Shown piece by piece: positions 11,096 to 24,500 of a stretch of DNA of 64,000 nucleotides (position 1 is the stretch's first letter; every line of letters begins with the position of its first letter). The notes below the pieces were generated by a model. That model was not told the origin of the DNA, made no database searches, and saw only the letters and a program-made list of their open reading frames with translations. The position numbers were made by a program, and so were the translations under genes. The stretch is from Aspidiotus rigidus (taxonomy: Eukaryota; Arthropoda; Insecta; Hemiptera; Diaspididae), in contig JAVHKY010000001.1 of assembly GCA_035079385.1 (NCBI GenBank), positions 8,642,501 to 8,706,500 of the forward strand, given 5' to 3'.

Positions 11096-12689
11096 TACTT
11101 CATGGTGCCCTCTAACCTTCATCAACTGAACAAACTCGAAGTTTTTGAACAACACCTGACGTGTTCTCATTAGAACCCTCCTGGCATGTTTCTAAAACTG
11201 AGCTAATCCAAGCAGATAGCTGGGGATACCTCGTAATCTGAAGAAAATGGAGTAAGGAAGAGAAGAGACCCCAAGCTGATGACGTTATGAGTTCTGATGA
11301 CCTCACGGGCAGCCGTCATAGGTTCTGATGATGAGCACGGATACGTTTCTCAACGCTGCGACACATTATAAATTAGACAAGATGAAAATTGTATTCATGA
11401 ATTCAATTTTCATCTTTTACTCTGATGATGACTTCACAGACAGGCATTATGAATGGTTAGGACGTCACAAGCTAAGGATATCACTAAGGTTGATATCCAT
11501 ATTATGAGAGTTAGATAGCTTATCTTACAGTTCACAACGTCTATTATTAATTCAAAAATTCACGGGTTCTTCAACAAAGTTGAACTGGAGGTGGCAGGAA
11601 ACCTGTTTTTCACGGGGTACGTGGATCTGAAAAGTTTGTGTACGAGGAATTGCATATCTAGTTACTTGAAGGGGCTACCTTTCATACACCAATCTCCGAG
11701 CTATATATTGTAATTATGGTAGGAGGGGACTTGAAATACCTCAGAAGGGCTTTCTGAGTCTTATGGTGCTTGAAGCATTGCATATCTGGCTCCTTGAAGG
11801 GGTTAAGTCAATTGGTGTATGAAGCATTGCATATCTCGTTACTCAAAGGGGCTATCTTTCAGACTATGAACACCAACCATCGAAAAAAAATCAATGATTT
11901 AATTTTTTCTTGAAAGGGGAATTCTCTCTTGTACTTTTCTCTGTCTAAGCCTAACACAGACGTTTCCATCCTAATACTGCATGGTACAGGTAGGTCATTT
12001 ATGGCAGGAAAAGAAGAAGAGGAATTAAAATATCCTACCCCCTATCCTCTAAGCCTACGTAAACATCCCCCTTTTCAGCCCAGCACACGCGTCAGTATAT
12101 CCTGATACCAACAAGTTACACTAATTTATATTTTGGCAAGAGATAAGAAGTAGAGGAATCAAACTAGCATAGGGAGGCTCCTCCATTTTCAAGAGAGAAT
12201 TTGTTCTGTAGGCAATCTTTTTCGGAAAATTCGGTGTCCGCCGTCCGGCAAAAACTGACCTATCCCAATCTAGACACTGGGAAACAGGAAAATTATTATA
12301 CAGAATGAATTGGTTAAACTAATTCAAAGTATTGAAGGAGTTCTTAACGTCAGTTTTGTGAATTTTCAGATTTTTTTCCATCTTCAACAGACAGGCGATG
12401 ATGAAATCAGGAGTACTCGCACTCTTGTATTCAAGTCAGAGATATTCAAATTACTAGGAAGCTGTACTCTTCCAGATACTCAAAATTAATTAATTGATGG
12501 GAGGAAAGGGAAGAAGGTCTGGTGCATTCTTATCTCTCCCCCGAAAAAGACTAGAATTTAACAGAAAAAATCAGGGAAAAATTGGTAGGAAAAAATCAAA
12601 ATTTAAGATAAGTTTTTCTTCATGAAAAAATTTGAGTTCTACTTCCAAAGTGTTTTATTTCTTATTGTATACTAATTCTTTTAAGTGTA
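11096..12689. other. Non-coding stretch with three short direct repeats
   Basis: No gene seen. Three related segments of about 35-45 bp containing gcatatct...aagggg occur at about 11649-11695, 11775-11805 and 11825-11868. A minus-strand frame at 11112-11306 is not recognised. Confidence 0.5.
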
Positions 12690-13327
12690 ATGCGGTATTG
12701 TTTCTTAACATTAATCTTATGGGTGTCACTGGGTTGCATAACTTTCTTCCCTCCCTTCATGGACAATCCAACACGGAACCGTCCCAATCGCTTTTTAAGG
12801 AACATTAGGAAAACAGGTCGGCCTTCAAGAATTTCATTCAAAGAGCATTACAAGGATAGGCGCATCGAAAATCAGCCCTTTTCTAAGATAGCTACAAATC
12901 TGAGCTCGTTTCGACCCTCATCAGAGGTGGGAAGCCAACTGTATTCGACTTCAGAGCGCAGAGCTAGCTCCCAAAAAGTTTGGAGCTGGAGCCGACTCTG
13001 AAAATCTTGCCCAAGAAGACAATATTTCTGGACTCTACCGCGCGGTCACTTCCTCGCAAGTTCTGTAAGACTCTTTTGACGCTATTCTCTATTTGATATT
13101 CAAAAATTTAAATGCCTGTTGAGCAGACTTCCTTTGAAAATCAGGAATATCGTGAAAGCTTTCCTCAGCTTAAAAACAGAATAACCCGTCAAAGTTTCTC
13201 CAAGCACCTATCGGAGGCCAACATTTTTTTAAACCTTAAAAGTAGGTTTGAGTCCCAACCTCGCGTCTTTCCGAACCACAATTCACCGGATAGACGGCAG
13301 ACGTTTTTCTCAAACAACCCCTGTTGA
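12690..13327 (+). CDS. Candidate two-exon secreted basic protein
   Basis: Exon 1 begins at ATG 12690 and encodes a hydrophobic leader (YCFLTLILWVSLGCITFF) that fits a signal peptide. An Arg/Asn/Ser/Phe-rich basic region follows, to GAG at 12924-12926. There a donor-like AG|GTGGGA lies in phase 0. An acceptor-like gttgagcag ends at 13126, also phase 0, and exon 2 (13127-13327) continues with the same composition (TSFENQEYRESFPQLKNR ...) to TGA at 13325-13327. The joined product would be about 145 residues. Unspliced, exon 1 reads to a stop at 12999-13001 (103 codons). The match of phase and composition across the 200-bp gap is the main support. The donor is non-consensus and the pyrimidine tract is poor. 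I do not recognise a family; a small secreted or hormone-like precursor is possible but unproven. Confidence 0.35.
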
Positions 13328-16300
13328 AAAGAAAGTTAAAAGGTCCGTTGATTTTCTAGTATCCAAACGTTAATATAGAAGCTCACTCTATAAGGAATAC
13401 AATCCATGAAAAACGTGTGTGGCTCTGGCTCTGACTCTATGCACTATAGAGCACAAAATAATCAAATTTTACCTCTCGTTATGTCGTTTGTAATAACGTT
13501 AATGGCCACACTAGTCTAATTTGAATTTCCTAAAAATAACTTCAAAATTTTCGATGAATCATGCTGCCCCGTCATCGTCGGCACCATAAAATCGATTTAG
13601 TTCAGTTTTCATTAATTCCAGTTTTAAATATCAACTGTACACCTCTACTCGTAATATAGAACTGACATACGTCTGTTCCTGTGGTACTTGGGTGTCTGAT
13701 TGAGGCTCGATCGTATAACTTCAATGGTCTAACACGCAGTAAAAGTAATTTTTTATTGTCAGTGACATATCTTAGAAGGACTGGGCAGTGAAATTATTCG
13801 CGTCGCTTGAAGTATATTATAATGTATAACAAAATCTATTAAATCGGATACGTCTCGTCCGGGTTCGCAATATGTGTGTCATCAACGCTTATACAGGTGC
13901 CTACCTCTTCGATGTATACGATGACTTTCAGACGAGTTCCTTATTCCTAAAAAAGTTTTGTTAACGTTCCGTAATTCTATATAGCTATATAATATAAGAA
14001 TAGTTTAATACTGAACCGACATTTTTACGTATAGTTTGATAAACTGGCTTTAACGATGTCATAAAAACAAGACATTAAACATAAAGTACGGGATGACAAA
14101 TATTTATGTGGAATAAAAAAGATCTTCGTTCAATTTAACGAGTATCTGGAACCCGAATTTTAACTACGATACCTATATAGTAAAGTATCGATGTGTATAA
14201 CCTTAACGAAGACTTAACAATCTTAGAAGAACGAAATCGTCGTTTTATTGTTGAAGATAGGACATTTAAGTTTCTTCTTGATGATGATGCGCGACAAATT
14301 TTATGAAGGACACACACTCGAGAGTATCTTCTTTAACTGCTCGGCAACCTCCAGCTTAGGAAACACGATCTTCGACCAATGATTAACTACACCTGATATA
14401 CTTATGTCGCCAGGAGTTCAGTAGTCTAATTAAAAAATAAAAAAGCAACGAAGTTCTTTTTTTTTTTTATTATTATTATAGAGAAATATCATATTATATA
14501 TCCGATGCGGCGGGCGATCTCGACGTAGCCATGAAAAATTCCGAAGACGCCTAGGCTCGTAGCACACGTTATAATTTTTGATGTAGGAAGGGGTGTGGAT
14601 TTGAAGAGAAAAGGAGAGGAAAAAAATTCTCGAAATATCTCGGGGGGCTACGAATATTTTCGTATTTCATTCGATCTCGAATACGCTTTGCGATGATGAG
14701 GACGGAACGTAAAATGCGGTATTGCTTCGGGCCCGAGACCAGTACCGAGAGCGTCGGGTGTTTAACACCGATTCGGTTTTTGCGTCTGTACGTATAAGTG
14801 TGTACATAGTATATATACGTGTATATATATATAGGTGTGTACTCCTATTCTCTTTTACAATGGTCTCTTTATACTTCCGAGTACAAATATCATGCGCAAC
14901 AATCGAATTTATACAAGGAATTTCTCGCTTTCATTGAGAAGATAAATAAATAATATATCAGGCAAAGCGTTCTTATAGACCGCTTCAATACTCATCAAAA
15001 CTGACCAAAGATGACCGCTATTGTTCGGAAATAGATAAAATATCCGCGAATATAGCGATCAAAGACTTTTATTCAAATCTTGCGCCTATGTGTAATATAG
15101 TATTGGTAACCTATAACACGATTGCTAATTTAAGGTGAAGTCCCGAGATCGCGGACCGAAAATGGCCATAACTCTTTCCCATTAACGTACATATTATTTA
15201 TGAAAGTGCACAAAGGGCGTATAAAAACGCGTTCGAAGTTAATTAATCCTGGGGTACGCCTCTCGTTCGTGATTTAATTTTCACGCAAAATTCGAAAGAC
15301 TCGAGTCGTGAGGTACGTGCGACAAGTTGATGGTCTTTACGATACGAAAGAAATATAATGAAAAAATGTATAAGAAGTATTTTGTTGATAATAACAACAA
15401 CAGTATTTACAATTTGAGATATACCTCAATTTTGAAAGTCATGTAATGTTCTCTCGTATATACAGTCCTATACAGTCACTCACTTACGTTCCTTATTCGA
15501 AGACTAGATTAACTATAATGATAGATTTTATGTCTTTTGAAAGCAACTGCGTTTTTATTGACGTAATTTAAGAGTTCATTTTATTGGGGTGATGTATATA
15601 CGTTCGTGTAGAGGAGCGTACATCGAACTCGCATATGTGTGAGTGAAACGAGGATGACAAAGAGACAGTTGAAATGTTGTCTGGTCCAAAGCCATCGTCA
15701 TGCATGTCTTTGATGAAGACCGCTTCGTAAAATGGCCATAAATGTTCTTCAGTCGTTACTACCGCTTAGGGCTAAACATGAAAGAATATATGAGAACCAA
15801 TGCTTTTTTTTACTCGCTTACATCTTCTTTCTCATTCTCTCTTTAACGCGTATAAGCCATATTATGACAGGTCATCTCGGTTCTATCATTTAATGCAGCA
15901 CCCTCTTTTTCGTTTCTTCCTTCTTCTTTTCTTTTATTACTAAATGACACCTTTATGTAAAATTTTTTGGTCATCTTACTTTAGAAAGTTATCGCCGGAC
16001 ACCTGTAATCTCTTTTATTGCTTCAAAAGGAAGAACAGTGAAGACGAGGAAAGTTTATATTTCTCAGAAACAGGCCTTGGTACGCAGCGCAGTTACAACG
16101 AGTAAGAGGTAAATTAAGTGTCGATAAATGAACCTATAATTTAAAAGATGAATGTGTCATCTTTCAAATAAGAGACAATGCGTAATAAAAAATACATTCA
16201 ACGTTTCTGCGTTTGTTGCCCAATCTCGTACAAACTATTCCAATGATTCGGCTAATTTGAACCATTACGAGTAGGCTTGAATTTCTTGTTCGAAAATGAT

Positions 16301-16849
16301 TCCTTAGACTCGCGGCAACGGCACTTCGTTACTCGAAACCTTCAATGGTCAAGGTGCAAAACGACGAGTACTATGAAGAGAGAATTATCTTAATTTCGAG
16401 AGTTATGAGACGGATCGTTTGTAATGACTCCTTGAAAGTCTCCTTTGTATTTTTGCGATACCTTCATTTTCATCATTTATAATAGCCACTGACTACAAAA
16501 TTCAAATAATTACAACAAATAAATGATTGCCAAAACTTAGAGAGGGAAGAATTTTGTCGCTCAATTCTTGCAGATAAGGTTGCATTCTTTGAGCCACCTT
16601 TAAAAGGAGAATTGCGGTGAATGAGTTCGATTCTTCTCGTTGGGCCTGAAGCTTCTTGCAAAATCATGTTTCCTATTTGAACGAGCCTACAAGTCCATCA
16701 GTTGTCCTCCCGGAAACCACATACCAGATCAATACTACACGACATCATAAAATATGGTCTAAACACCGATACGACGTTACTCGAGATGCAAAAACCAACT
16801 CAGTAAAAACATATTCAGCGATTGAAAAACTATAATTCGCTTCATTTAA
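13328..16849. other. Long AT-rich non-coding stretch
   Basis: About 3.5 kb without a supported gene, RNA gene or clear repeat. A short simple-sequence patch (T run then tta repeats) lies near 14458-14480, and a ta/gta-rich patch at 14808-14840. Confidence 0.55.
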
Positions 16850-17355
16850 GGGTGTGTTTTACTTGTTTGGAAACTCCGAAACGGTCTACGATAAGTTGTA
16901 TAAACATCCCCAAAACCCCTGCAAGGTTCGGTAAGCCAGCGGTCATTGCGCGACGCTCGTCGGACGTGCGTGGGTAGTCCTTATAACAAATGACAAGGGA
17001 TGATTTTGCAAGGGCACTTCTCAAGGCTCCATTTTCCGACAAATTTTCAACAGAGAACTGTTCTATGGGTGTTTTTTGAGAAATTTGCCGCACGTCGTGT
17101 GCCGTTTGGCAAAAAAATTGGAAAAATTTAGACTCTCATCATAAAGTTCGAGAGTCAAAATGGCGAACAGCAAATTTCTCAAAAAGCCCCCTGACCTGTT
17201 AAAAATTTTAAGATTCTGCCTCGATAGCGCTCCTAGTTGGACCTTTCTGGAAAACATTTCAATTAGATTCAGAAAGATCCGTTGAAAATTCGAGCAGTGA
17301 AATGAGATTTTCGGACTACGTTTTACGAGCATATTTTCACAAGTAAAGCACACCC
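16850..17355. mobile_element. TTAA-flanked MITE, Kolobok- or piggyBac-like target
   Basis: The termini are inverted: gggtgtgttttacttgt at the left, and the complement of gggtgtgctttacttgt at the right (one mismatch). Both are bounded by TTAA (16846-16849 and 17356-17359). TTAA duplication occurs in piggyBac and Kolobok elements; 5'-GGG ends fit Kolobok better, which is inference. The 506-bp interior has only chance frames, including minus-strand 17063-17353. Confidence 0.7.
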
Positions 17356-17359
17356 TTAA

Positions 17360-18444
17360 TACTGTAGACTAATAAGACAGTACCACATTGACTCCCAGAG
17401 ACAGGGAAGTTGTAAGCGAAAAAGTACTCTCGGTTAATATCATACATAGGAAAGTACACAAACAAGATGATAAAGGCGTTCAGTGGTTGGTAATGTGAAT
17501 GTGGGCATACATAACAATCCAACCTATGGTAAAAATATGAAAAAGAAGATCATTTGCCAAGAAGGAATAGCTTCCAAAAAACTTGTCAGGTTAATAGAAG
17601 TCACACTTACCTTATTTTCCAATTATTTGAATTTTTATCAGATTCTACAAGTACATGGATACCATTCCAGTTCCATTGAATATCTTAAACGCTCTAAAAA
17701 GTTGAATTTTCTCAATTCTTGCCACATCTTGGAAGTGATCACCGTAGTCACAAATTGTTCTTTGTTTAAGATCTGAGAAAACTACATTGATTTCTTGGTG
17801 TACCAAAGATTCTCATTCCTTTTTCAGAAGTACTTTTCTCCTACTTTTTCTTTTCAGAAGATATGCACTCTGATAAAGACACCAGGCAAAGAAAAAGCCC
17901 ACTTCTTGTAAATATCTCAGTTGTTGCACCAAATCCATTGTAAGCTTCATCGTCCTAGAGAAGAGAGCTATCGTCAATATCCTGTTGACAAAAAAAATAC
18001 ATAAATTAAATGCTGTACTGCTTTATAAAGTGCTCATCAATCTCCACTCCAGTTATTTTCTTATGTGGATACCAAAACAAGGCTAGAAAGTTGAACAAAA
18101 TATTGGAGCGGACATTTTTCTTGTTGTCGAGGAACTCTTGATAGTAAACATTTTGCCATAAAAAAAACAGCATTCAGGTGCTGGCAAAAACCTTTTTTTC
18201 AATTCAATAATGTTTCATTTGTGGTAGATACAGATTATTTGTAAGACAAATGTTGTCTTCACTCACCTAGCTGCACACAATGAGATTTATTGAATGCTTT
18301 CAAATAATAGAGTGTGAATTGCATCGGAGAGAAATTTTGAATGAAGAGCGCACCGCAAAGAAATTGTTGGAGATTGCTGTCATGAAATACTTTGCTGTTT
18401 GTAATAACATTGACATCAACGTTGTAACAAGCAACTGAACCGCG
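17360..18444. other. Non-coding stretch before the minisatellite
   Basis: No recognised gene. On the minus strand, 17850-18000 and 18090-18200 have short protein-like text after a tttttgtcaacag acceptor-like site (about 17986), possibly relics of a transposon gene, but I cannot name a family. Confidence 0.4.
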
Positions 18445-20795
18445 AGTGTATTGCTGGACTTTGAAAAATTCTTCCTCTTGGAATATTTTCCAATTCTTGG
18501 ACTTGGAAAATATTTTTCAATTCTCCGACTTAAGAAATTCTCCAACTTGGAATATCTTCCAATTGTTGGACTTGGAAAAATATTTTTCAATTCTTGGACT
18601 AGGGAAAATCCTCCAACTAAAAATATTTTCCAATTATTGTTGGACTTGAAAATATTTTCAAATTCTCGGCCTTGGAAAATATTTTTCAATTCTTGGACCT
18701 GGAAAATATTTTTCATTCTTGGTCTTGGAAAAATTCTGTCTTGGAATAGTTTTCAATTGTTGGACTTTGAAAATTTCTTCCTCTTGGAATATTTTCCAAT
18801 TCTTGGACTTGAAAAATATTTTTCAATTCTCCGACTTGAAAAATTCTCCAACTTCGAATATTTTCCAATTATTGGACTTGAAAAATATTTTTCATTCTTG
18901 GTCTTGGAAAAATTCTGTCTTGGAATAGTTTCCAATTGTTGGACTTTCAAAAATTCTCCAACTAAAAATATTTTCCAATTATTGTTGGACTTGAAAATAT
19001 TTTCAAATTCTCGGCCTTGGAAAATATTTTTCATTCTTGGTCTTGGAAAAATTCTGTCTTGGAGTAGTTTTCAATTGTTGGACTTCGAAAATTTCTTCCT
19101 CTTGGAATATTTTCCAATTCTTGGACTAGAAAAATATTTTTCAATTCTCCGACTTAAAAAATTCTCCAACTTGGAATATTTTCCAATTCTTGGACTTGAA
19201 AAATATTTTTCAATTCTTGGACTTTGAAAAAATTCTCCAACTAAAAATATTTTCCAATCATTGTTGGACATAAAAATATTTTCCAATTCTCGGACTTGGA
19301 AAATATTTTTCAATTCTTGGACTTGGGAAAATTCTCCAACTAAAAATATTTTCCAATTATTGTTGGACTTGAAAATATTTTCAAATTCTCGGCCTTAGAA
19401 AATATTTTTCAATTCTTGGACCTGGAAAATATTTTTCATTCTTGGTCTTGGAAAAATTCTGTCTTGGAATAGTTTTCAATTGTTGGACTTTGAAAATTTC
19501 TTCCTCTTGGAATATTTTCCAATTCTTGGACTTGAAAAATATTTTTCAATTCTCCGACTTGAAAAATTCTCCAACTTCGAATATTTTCCAATTATTGGAC
19601 TTGAAAAATATTTTTCATTTTTGGTCTTGGAAAAATTCTGTCTTGGAATAGTTTCCAATTGTTGGACTTGGGAAAATTCTCCAACTAAAAATATTTTCCA
19701 ATTATTGTTGGACTTGAAAATATTTTCAAATTCTCGGCCTTAGAAAATATTTTTCAATTCTTGGACTTGAAAAATATTTTTCATTCTTGGTCTTGGAAAA
19801 ATTCTGTCTTGGAATAGTTTTCAATTGTTGGACTTTGAAAAATTCTCCAACTAAAAATATTTTCCAATTATTGTTGGACTTAAAAATATTTTCCAATTCT
19901 CGGACTTGGAAAATATTTTTCTTTTCTTGGACTTGGGAAAATTCTCCAACTAAAAATATTTTCCAATTATTGTTGGACTTAAAAATATTTTCAAATTCTC
20001 GGCCTTGGAAAATATTTTTCAATTCTTGGACTTGGAAAATATTTTTCATTCTTGGTCTTGGAAAAATTCTGTCTTGGAATAGTTTTCAATTGTTGGACTT
20101 CGAAAAATTCTTCCTCTTGGAATATTTTCCAATTCTTGGCTTTGAAAAATATTTTTCAATTCTCCGACTTAGAAAAATTCCCAACTTGGAATATTTTCCA
20201 TTTGTTGGACTTGGAAAGATATTTTTCAATTCTTGGACTTGGAAAAATTCTCCAATTAAAAATATTTTTAAATTCGCGGCCTTGGGAAATATTTTTCAAT
20301 TTTTGAACTTGGAAAATATTTTTATATTCTCCGACTTACAAAAATTCTCCAACTTGGAATATTTTCCAATTGTTGGACTTGGAAAAATATTTTTCAATTG
20401 TTGGACCTTGAAAAATTCTTCCTCTAGGAATATTTTCCAATTCTTGGACTTGAAGAATATTTTCCAATTCTCCGACTTAGAAAAACTCTCCTACTTGGAA
20501 TATTTTCCAATTGTTGGACTTGGAAAAATATTTTTCAATTCTTGGACTTTGAAAAATTCTCCAACTAAAAATATTTTCCAATTATTGTTGGACTTAAAAA
20601 TATTTTCCAATTCTCGGACTTGGAAAATATTTTTCAATTCTTGGACTTGGGAAAATTCTCCAACTAAAAATATGTTCCAATTATTGTTGGACTTGAAAAT
20701 ATTTTCAAATTCTCGGCCTTGGAAAATATTTTTCAATTCTTGGACTTGGAAAATATTTTTGAATTCTTGGACTTCAAAATTAAGTCCAACTGTTG
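18445..20795. repeat. Degenerate minisatellite, forward block
   Basis: About 2.35 kb of irregular tandem units of roughly 27-36 bp built on cttggaaaatatttttcaa and ttcttggactt, with variants carrying ctccaact or ctccgact. The core is close to the palindrome ttggaaaatattttccaa. A higher-order copy exists: the stretch starting at 18719 recurs at 19442 (723 bp apart) almost unchanged over about 200 bp. Long frames are open on both strands (258 and 339 codons plus, 138 minus). These arise from the repeat and show Phe/Leu/Ile/Asn-rich periodic text with no domain, so I do not call them genes. Confidence 0.9.
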
Positions 20796-21115
20796 TAAAA
20801 TATTAGAAGTTTAAAATATTAAAAGTTGGAGAATGAGAAAATATTTCTACGTCCAAGAGGAAAATAATCTAAGTTAGAGAATTTTTCCACGTCCGAGAAT
20901 TGGAAAACATTCAAAGTTGGAGAATTTTTCCAAGTGATTTAAAAAATATTTTCAAGTACGAGAATTCATAAATATTTCAAGTCCAAGAATATGATGAGAA
21001 AAATTCCAAGACGGAGAATTTTTCTAAGTCCAACAATTGGAAATTATTCCGAGTGGGAGAATTTTTCCAAGTCCGAGAATTGAAAAATATTCCAAGTCCA
21101 GCAATTGCTCTGAAA
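20796..21115. repeat. Minisatellite, inverted block
   Basis: The same unit appears in the opposite orientation: ccaagtccgagaattg, gttggagaatttttcc and similar, with more divergence than the forward block. The switch occurs near 20780-20830, so the whole array is a head-to-head inverted repeat with very unequal arms. Confidence 0.8.
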
Positions 21116-21148
21116 AAGATGCTCGTGTCTGAGAAGATTAACACGAGA

Positions 21149-21505
21149 TTACGATTGGCAGCTCTGCTGATACTTCCTCCGTCTGATCATTCGCTGTGAA
21201 ATAGACGCTCGTGCTGCCGGGTTGGTAATTCTACAGTGGAATTGTCCACGTGTAAGTATGTCGGCGTGAAAGTAGACCATTTCCCGATACAATAAGGATG
21301 ATGATTGCGCATGTGCAAGGTATCTATTAGAACGGCTCCCCGCAAGCAATTGCTGCTGTCCATCAACGATTATGTGTGAATTCAACTGCTTGCAGGAAGC
21401 CGTTTCAACAATGTGGATAAACGCGGCTGTTTGCGGCAGGGATATTAAGCCAATCGTCATTGACTTTAACTTTGACTCAAGGCTTTTAGTTGATTCTCGC
21501 ATCAA
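21149..21505 (-). CDS. Unrecognised 118-codon frame
   Basis: An uninterrupted minus-strand frame from ATG, directly beyond the minisatellite. It shows no signal peptide, membrane segment or motif that I recognise. The region just upstream (21540-21610) is repeat-like (agagcgaaat/gagcggaatg). It may be a chance frame or a transposon relic. Confidence 0.12.
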   Translation of the reverse strand: MMRESTKSLESKLKSMTIGLISLPQTAAFIHIVETASCKQLNSHIIVDGQQQLLAGSRSNRYLAHAQSSSLLYREMVYFHADILTRGQFHCRITNPAARASISQRMIRRRKYQQSCQS

Positions 21506-24500
21506 CCCTTTCCATTTGGCTTAATAACGTTTGGCGTTTGGCTAATCCCGTACCGCAATGAACCCGCTCCAGAGCGAAATAAATATGATCCGGAGCGGAA
21601 TGAACCGGATACACGAGAAAAATACAGGACTACAAGTTTAAGTCAATTACATTAGCTTTTGGCTGACTTTGGGCTTGAAGCCGACAATGAGCAAAATCAT
21701 TAGCAGACTTAAAACTTAAAAATAACGGCCGAAACAACGGTTTGAGCTTTGCATCCCTGGTTTGCGGGGGACCTTGTGAGTTGTCTGTGTTGAGGATGAA
21801 AAACTTGCCTATGTTGCGCCGGCATATCTGGGCAGATATGTTTACTTTGTGTAAATTAAAATATAGTTTTACTGGTCCATGGCTTCAAAGTCAAAATTTC
21901 TTCGAGTCCCTGAAGTAAGTCAGACGGTTCGGTGGATTCGGATTCTCGTGTATTTTCCAAAAAACACTTTGCTGAATAGCCTTCGTTCAGATCAAAACTT
22001 TATCTACTAGAAGGGTGGTAGATGGCGGACACTTTTCTCGAGTAATCCTCCAGAAAACGGATTCCCTGTTAGCATGGGTTCCGTTCGATGAACTTGCAAG
22101 GGTCTCAAGGTATTAGAGTAGTCAAATATGTATTGACTTGTTTCATGTCCTTAGTAAGCTTTTTCCTTGATACCGGACTTTGTATCTGTATAGGAGAGTA
22201 CAAGGCCCATAAATGCAAGTGGTATAATTTGGTATAATGCCTCAAAGAGCACTGGGACGTGATTGGTACAATGTTACCACTGTGTCTTATGCATCTTATG
22301 CAAGTTGAGTTTGCTGTAAGCGAATCTGTCAAATTAGAAGAACCTTAGGAGAACCCAAAGCACAAGCTTCCTTCAGACCAGAAATTAACATCCGTGCAAG
22401 GGAGGAATTCCTTCTCTGAAAACTTATCTGAGTGCGGTTTCATACCTTCTTTCGTCGAAACTTCAAGATGCATGCGAAGAAGCTATGACACTGGCAGAGA
22501 AAATATCACGTACGGTCCGCTATAAGCCAGCACGAGAGACCAACAGTTTGCCTATAACAATTGTTAGCTTTCATAATGAACCGGCGTTTATTACTGCATC
22601 ATCAGTTGAACGGAGATGTCTTATAAGGAAGCGGCAATCGATCTGTCGTCTTATCTAAGATACATTAGCATTCAGTGTAGAAAAATTTTGAGTTCTGATT
22701 ACACATGACAAAAGGATGATGATAATTAGCTGAAATACTAGACGTTATTTCTTACACATACGTCTGAAATGTTTTAAAATATTTTCCGTCATCTAAAATA
22801 TAATCGTGAAAATTTTCCAACGCTATTGTTTGAACGAAGCCATGGATCTTCTGACACAATATTTCACCTTGTATTCAATGTCTACAAAGGTAATATTGTT
22901 TCTTGTCGTCCACTTGCTACGTGGTTGAAGCGATTCTCCCTGGTTGGAAATTGCAAAAGAAAATATTTTCTCGTATTTCATTCGAGTGCACGTTATTTTC
23001 GCATCAGCGCTCGCAGCAAGTGCTGAAAGAACGTGTTGTCAATCGAATTAGGACTATACGAGTGGACAAAGCACGAACTCGTCACGTCAATCTTGTCACA
23101 CAGGACATTTTATCGCGAACAAACACACGTGCTCGCAGTTTTTCACTTTCGGAAGTGTGGTTTAGATTCTTCGTGTTTGTTTTCTTCGAGTTATCTTCGA
23201 ACAATCCCTTCACCACAAAGGAAAGAAAAAAAAAAAAAAAATCAAGTTTTCTAATTCAATTTTCAGCTTGGCTTCCGTTTGAATTGTGTGCCTTCTGTCT
23301 TTTCCCGTCTCTTCGTAAATTCTTGAAGGGTAAATAGCGAGATAACGCCGATTTTTTTTTCTTCTCAAAAACATGCGCCAAGACTTTTAATTTTCTCATT
23401 TCAGGTATTTAATACGGCGATAAAGTATTTTTGATTAGAAAGTGAGCGAATCGAACTGCGCGTCAAATGTTGATCGAAACGCGAAGATAAATGAAAAAGA
23501 ATTTAATTATCATAAAAATTGGAATTTAAACACTTCTTAAATGTCTGATATACGTAGGCTCTGGCGTAATATAAACATAGACCGGATAATATACTAAGTC
23601 GCTGATGTATTTAAAATAACGACTTCATTTTCATCTTGATCAAAACAACTCTGTTAAATACTAACACACGTACCTCGCTATTACGCGCGAGCAAGGTCTA
23701 TGATTTTTAGACATGCGATCAAAGGCAACTGTATGATGTTCTTTTCATGCCTCTTTGGTATAGTATACATCAAATGATTATTTTACGTTGAAAAGTATCC
23801 CTGAAAGCGAGAGCATCTCGTTATATTATGGTAAATTACCTTTATTATTCTTTTTCAAATGTTGTTCGATTCGAGAAACAAGAATAGAAAAGAAAATAAA
23901 ATGAGAGGAAAAGAGAAAAAAACTTTTCAGAGCTGATTCAGAAAGAAAAAAAAATCCCCGCACGGTTACGCCCTTTTCAAAAGGTGAAACGTCAGTCACT
24001 TTCATATTCATTTCATTGCAAAAAGCTCTATTTTGTAAATCGTTCTCTTTCGTTAAGTTTCATTCTCGGTGCCGTTGATCAGTCAATTTTTGAAATACGG
24101 CAAAATATACAGTAGTGGACTATAAATAGGCCTCGTACAATATGGTACAGAGTATACGTTGTACCTATGAAGAGTCTCTTTAGGGTTAGTAATCGTTTGA
24201 AAAGTCTGACTTGATAATCGGCCACGTACGACGTACTATATCAATTAGGAGAGTGCTTGTCTGAAAGCAGCTTTTTACCCGACGAACTTTCTGATACAGA
24301 ACTCAATGCTTTGGCTGCGATATGATTTTGTTTCTTTTTTTCCCCTCTCTCTTTCTCTCCTTCTATGGCTTATCAATGTGATGATGCTGAATCCGTGATA
24401 CTTCGTACACCCGTTCATGGACGTTAAGCAGGCTCATACCCTGCAGGGCTCGTCAATTGTAAAACAAAGAAACTGAGACTTGTCTAGTCTGTATAATCGC

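Noticed and set aside
17063..17353. 96-codon minus frame as a gene
   Set aside because: Falls wholly inside the TTAA-flanked MITE and has no recognisable domain.
18451..20806. Long open frames (258 and 339 codons plus, 138 minus) as protein genes
   Set aside because: They follow the near-palindromic minisatellite unit, are open on both strands at once and give periodic low-complexity text.
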